Below, piece by piece: positions 30,589 through 32,966 of a stretch of 32,966 nucleotides of DNA. Origin of the DNA: SVKR01 sp963649145 (GTDB lineage: Bacteria; Bacillota; Clostridia; Oscillospirales; Oscillospiraceae); contig CAVJGI010000015.1 of NCBI GenBank assembly GCA_963649145.1, positions 1 through 32,966 of the forward strand. Direction: 5' to 3'. Both the position numbers and the translations under genes were made by a program. Numbering within the stretch: the first letter of the stretch is position 1; each line of letters starts with the position of its first letter. The notes below the pieces were generated by a model. It did no database searches, was not told the origin of the DNA, and saw nothing but the letters and a program-made list of their open reading frames with translations.

Positions 30589-31226
30589 GGCTGTTCACCT
30601 CCCGCGGACTTATTGAACATGCGGTAAAAGAGCTTCACGTGCGCCCGCAGCTTTTCAAGGCACTCCCCTTCCCGCTCCGGCTCGCGGTCGCAGACGCCGA
30701 GGAGCGTCAGGACCGGGGCAACGTACTGGAGCGCCATCGTGTCCGGATCAGCGTCCAGCAGTTCGCCCGCGGCGATGAGACCGCGGAAAATGCCGGCGTG
30801 GTAAGCGATGAGCCGGTCCACATAGCGCCGGGAATAGAGCGCCGCGAGCTCCGGGGAGCGGAACTGCTCGATCGTCATCATCCGGCGGAAGCGGCTGATG
30901 GGATCGCTCCGGAGCGAATAGAGAAAGATCTGCTCCACCTTTTCATAGAGCGCCTCCTCCGTGATCTCCGTGAACGCGGGAACGTCGCGCCCGGCGTCCT
31001 GCACGTGGACGTCGATGCGGTCGGTGTCGCGCGCGTACTGCGCCGCCGTGGATTCCACGAGCGCGTCGAATATGGCGCGCTTGCTCGGAAAATGGTTATA
31101 GAGCGACGGCGCGCGGACCCCGACCGCCGCCGCGATCTCGCCGACGCTCACGGCGTCGTAGCCCCGCGCCGAAAAAAGCTCCAGCGCCTTGTCCAGAATG
31201 CGCTGCTTGGTGTCCTCCTGTTTCAT
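30585..31226 (-). CDS. TetR/AcrR-family regulator
   Basis: The 213-residue protein has the TetR DNA-binding domain at 5-52 (TKQRILDKALELFSARGYDAVSVGEIAAAVGVRAPSLYNHFPSKRAIFDALVES) and a helical ligand-binding C-terminus. The frame reads to 31292, but GGAGGG 7 nt before ATG 31226 and the promoter at 31263-31292 fix the start. It heads the operon whose exporter genes are now broken. It probably repressed its own operon through the palindrome at 31240-31253. Confidence 0.92.
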   Translation of the reverse strand: MKQEDTKQRILDKALELFSARGYDAVSVGEIAAAVGVRAPSLYNHFPSKRAIFDALVESTAAQYARDTDRIDVHVQDAGRDVPAFTEITEEALYEKVEQIFLYSLRSDPISRFRRMMTIEQFRSPELAALYSRRYVDRLIAYHAGIFRGLIAAGELLDADPDTMALQYVAPVLTLLGVCDREPEREGECLEKLRAHVKLFYRMFNKSAGGEQP

Positions 31227-31239
31227 TGTGCAGCCCTCC

Positions 31240-31253
31240 CTAACGAACATTAG
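31240..31253. promoter_or_regulatory. Probable TetR operator
   Basis: CTAA-CGAACA-TTAG is an inverted repeat lying just after the predicted transcription start and before the Shine-Dalgarno site of the TetR gene, a classic autorepression position. Confidence 0.55.
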
Positions 31254-31262
31254 TTTGGACGC

Positions 31263-31292
31263 ATTATACCGCACTCCCCCGCCGCTTGTCAA
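31263..31292 (-). promoter_or_regulatory. Promoter of the TetR operon
   Basis: On the minus strand, a perfect TTGACA (31287-31292), an 18-nt GC-rich spacer and a perfect TATAAT (31263-31268) make this one of the strongest promoters in the window. Confidence 0.8.
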
Positions 31293-31293
31293 T

Positions 31294-31333
31294 AAAAACC
31301 CCTGTGGACCCGTCGGGCCCGCAGGGGTTTTTA
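31294..31333 (-). terminator. Terminator of the radical SAM gene
   Basis: AAAAACCCCTG and CAGGGGTTTTT pair, with an inner GGGCCC/GGGTCC stem. It lies just after the stop at 31341 and abuts the TetR -35. Confidence 0.85.
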
Positions 31334-31340
31334 AACTATG

Positions 31341-32717
31341 TTACGGATGGTCCTCCGCCCAGAGCCGCTCCGCCTCCGGCTTCCAAGCCTCGGCGTAGGC
31401 TCTGCATTTTTCGCAGAGATGCTCCGCGCTCTCCGGCGCTTCCAGATCGGTCGAGTGCGCGCCGCTCTCGGCGACCATTTTCGGCAGCAGCTCCGGATTT
31501 TCCAGCATCGGGCAGGGCCGCAGGTGGTTGCCGTTGAAGGGCTGACCGGCGCGGTAGAGCCGGAAAAGCGGCTGCTGAAGGCATTCGAGGAAGCTCTTGT
31601 CCCGGATGTTCGCCCCGGAATAGTGGATGAACACGCAGGGCTCCACGTCGCCCGCGGCGTTGATGTGGCAGTAAATGCGTCCGCCCGCGACGCAGCCGCC
31701 GGCAAACTCGCCGTCGTTCTGGAAGTCAATGCAGTAGAGCTCCTTTCCGCCGGTGATGCCGCGGATCTCGCGGACGCGGTTTTTCATATAAACGCGCTGC
31801 TCCGGCGTGAGCAGGAGCTCCGTGCCTGCCCCCGCGCCGACCGGCATATAGTGGAAATACCACGCGAACACGCAGCCGCGCTCGATGAGCATGTCGAGGA
31901 ACTCGTCGCTCGTGACGGTCTTATAATTGCGGCTCGTGTAGCAGATGGAGACGCCGAAGGGGATGCGGTGGCTGTGCATCAGCTCCATCGCGGCGAGCGC
32001 CTTCTGGAAATGTCCCTCCCCGCGTCTGCCGTCGTTCGCGTCCTCGAAGCCCTCAACGCTCACGGAGACGAAGAAGTTTCCGACGCGGAGCAGGTCCTGA
32101 CAGAACTGCTCGTCGATAAGCGTGCCGTTCGTGAAGGCGTGGAACGCGATGTCTCGGTGCTTTTCGCAGAGCCGGATGATGTCGCCCCGGCGCAGCAGCG
32201 GCTCGCCGCCGGTGAAAAGGCAGGCATGGGTGCCGAGCGCCTTCGCCTCGGTCAGAACGCGGTCCATCTCCTCGAACGTCAGGCGCTGGCGATGGCCGTA
32301 CTCCGCCGCCCAGCAGCCGGTGCAGTGCATGTTGCAGGCGCTCGTCGGGTCCATCAGAATGACCCACGGAATATTTATGTCATATTTCTCCGCGTTTTTC
32401 TGCGCCGTCTGATAGCCGCGGAAGCCGCCCTCATAGGCGGCGTTCGTCAAAAAGGTCTTCAGAATGTAAGGGTCGCACTCGCGGAGAATGCGCTGGGTAT
32501 AGTGCGCCCACTTGCCGTCCAGCTGCTCCGCCAGCATCCGCAGCGCGGCGTAGGAGGAGTCCTTCCAAGTCTTCCCCTGGATCTTCTGAACAAGGTCGAT
32601 GAGCTGCTCGGCGAGGTCGCCGACGTCCTGCGTCTGACCCTTTTTTATCATGGAGTCGAGGATCGTCTCAAACGCCTTGCGCTCCGCGGCATGGGAGAGT
32701 TTTTCGGTGATGCTCAT
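31341..32717 (-). CDS. Radical SAM protein with SPASM-like C-terminal cysteines
   Basis: The 458-residue protein has an N-terminal helical region (1-110) and then a radical SAM core. The cluster motif CNMHCTGC occurs after WVILMDPTSA. FTGGEPLLRRGDIIRLC is the SAM-binding GGE segment, and FVSVSVEGFEDANDGRRG follows. The C-terminal part has spaced cysteines (GGCVAGGRIYCHINAAGDVEPCVFIHYSGANIRDKSFLECLQQPLF...RPCPMLENPELL), the pattern of a SPASM/twitch extension that holds an extra cluster. It looks like the heme-biosynthesis/peptide-maturase-like branch, but no precursor peptide is seen nearby, so the substrate is unknown. The ATG at 32717 has AAAGGA at a long spacing. It is monocistronic. Confidence 0.88.
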   Translation of the reverse strand: MSITEKLSHAAERKAFETILDSMIKKGQTQDVGDLAEQLIDLVQKIQGKTWKDSSYAALRMLAEQLDGKWAHYTQRILRECDPYILKTFLTNAAYEGGFRGYQTAQKNAEKYDINIPWVILMDPTSACNMHCTGCWAAEYGHRQRLTFEEMDRVLTEAKALGTHACLFTGGEPLLRRGDIIRLCEKHRDIAFHAFTNGTLIDEQFCQDLLRVGNFFVSVSVEGFEDANDGRRGEGHFQKALAAMELMHSHRIPFGVSICYTSRNYKTVTSDEFLDMLIERGCVFAWYFHYMPVGAGAGTELLLTPEQRVYMKNRVREIRGITGGKELYCIDFQNDGEFAGGCVAGGRIYCHINAAGDVEPCVFIHYSGANIRDKSFLECLQQPLFRLYRAGQPFNGNHLRPCPMLENPELLPKMVAESGAHSTDLEAPESAEHLCEKCRAYAEAWKPEAERLWAEDHP

Positions 32718-32830
32718 ATTTTTGCGCGCCGTCCTTTCCGTTTTCCCCCATCTTAGCGCGGCGCGCCCGCCCGCCGCCACTGGGAAAGGCGGGCAAGTCC
32801 CCCAAATTGCGCAAAACAGCGGAAATGCGC

Positions 32831-32865
32831 AAAAAAGTCACCGCACATAGGAGCGGTGACTTTTT
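32831..32865. terminator. Bidirectional intrinsic terminator
   Basis: GTCACCGC (32837-32844) and GCGGTGAC (32853-32860) are flanked by an A-run and a T-run. It belongs to a transcript whose gene lies outside the window. Confidence 0.75.
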
Positions 32866-32876
32866 CAGCCCGTCAA

Positions 32877-32913
32877 AGAACCCCCGCTTTCATGCAGCGA
32901 AGGCGGGGGTTCT
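32877..32913. terminator. GC-rich hairpin, possible second terminator
   Basis: AGAACCCCCGC pairs perfectly with GCGGGGGTTCT across a 15-nt loop. There is no clear T-run, so it may be a weak terminator or a processing structure. Confidence 0.45.
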
Positions 32914-32966
32914 CTTGCAACTTAGCGAAAAACAAGCGAATATGGGCTGGAAAATGGAGTTATCCC

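Overview
The window looks like chromosome from a high-GC, endospore-forming Clostridia of the Oscillospiraceae type. The evidence is spoIVA followed by a cwlD-like amidase, a YdjGHI set, an MBOAT/DHHW exopolysaccharide-acylation operon, DUF6273 and NAGPA domains, Thr/Pro/Glu-rich linkers, and strong GC bias at third codon positions with occasional TTG and GTG starts. Family names come from recognising motifs by eye; no search was run.

Layout. 1-4080: a palindromic repeat and terminator, a membrane-anchored PQQ-type beta-propeller protein (minus), tRNA-Arg(CCG), a P1B-type metal ATPase relative that has lost its catalytic domains, an Amidase_6 protein and a 44-residue membrane peptide. 4222-7513: a compact 3.3 kb candidate mobile element bounded by a 12-bp direct repeat. 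It holds a hyper-GC palindrome-rich non-coding kilobase, an HUH replication initiator whose 3' third is overprinted by a second gene, a small acidic protein, a catalytic-domain-only tyrosine recombinase, and a short RNA with a strong promoter, a 7-codon ORF and a terminator. 7514-8119: AT-rich intergenic DNA with an 18-bp tandem repeat and a hairpin shaped like a tRNA acceptor/T-arm minihelix. 8120-11717 (minus): spoIVA, cwlD-like amidase, radA. 11847-22161 (minus): a 5'-truncated ceramidase-like protein with a DUF6273 tail, the ydjG-ydjH-ydjI membrane-stress operon with its own promoter, and a four-gene envelope cluster (serine-hydrolase/LRR fusion, small membrane protein, NAGPA-type glycosidase, Lgt-like transferase). 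22385-26848 (plus): ECF-type sigma factor, putative anti-sigma factor, lipoprotein, MBOAT acyltransferase and DHHW/AlgX-like protein, reading as one signal-linked O-acylation operon. 26899-29285: an NSS Na+-dependent transporter divergent from a LysR regulator, with back-to-back promoters sharing one -35 palindrome. 29321-31226 (minus): an autoregulated TetR gene followed by the wreck of a DUF998/ABC exporter/histidine-kinase operon. 31341-32717 (minus): a radical SAM/SPASM-type protein.

Two things stand out. First, the HUH-Rep plus mini tyrosine recombinase element has an architecture I cannot match to a named family, and it is the best candidate for an undescribed system. Second, at least five genes have lost internal or 5' segments while the flanking sequence stays crisp: the P-type ATPase, the ceramidase-like gene, the DUF998/ABC fusion, the ABC permease and the histidine kinase. 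This means either active deletion-driven gene decay or an assembly artefact, and raw reads would decide.
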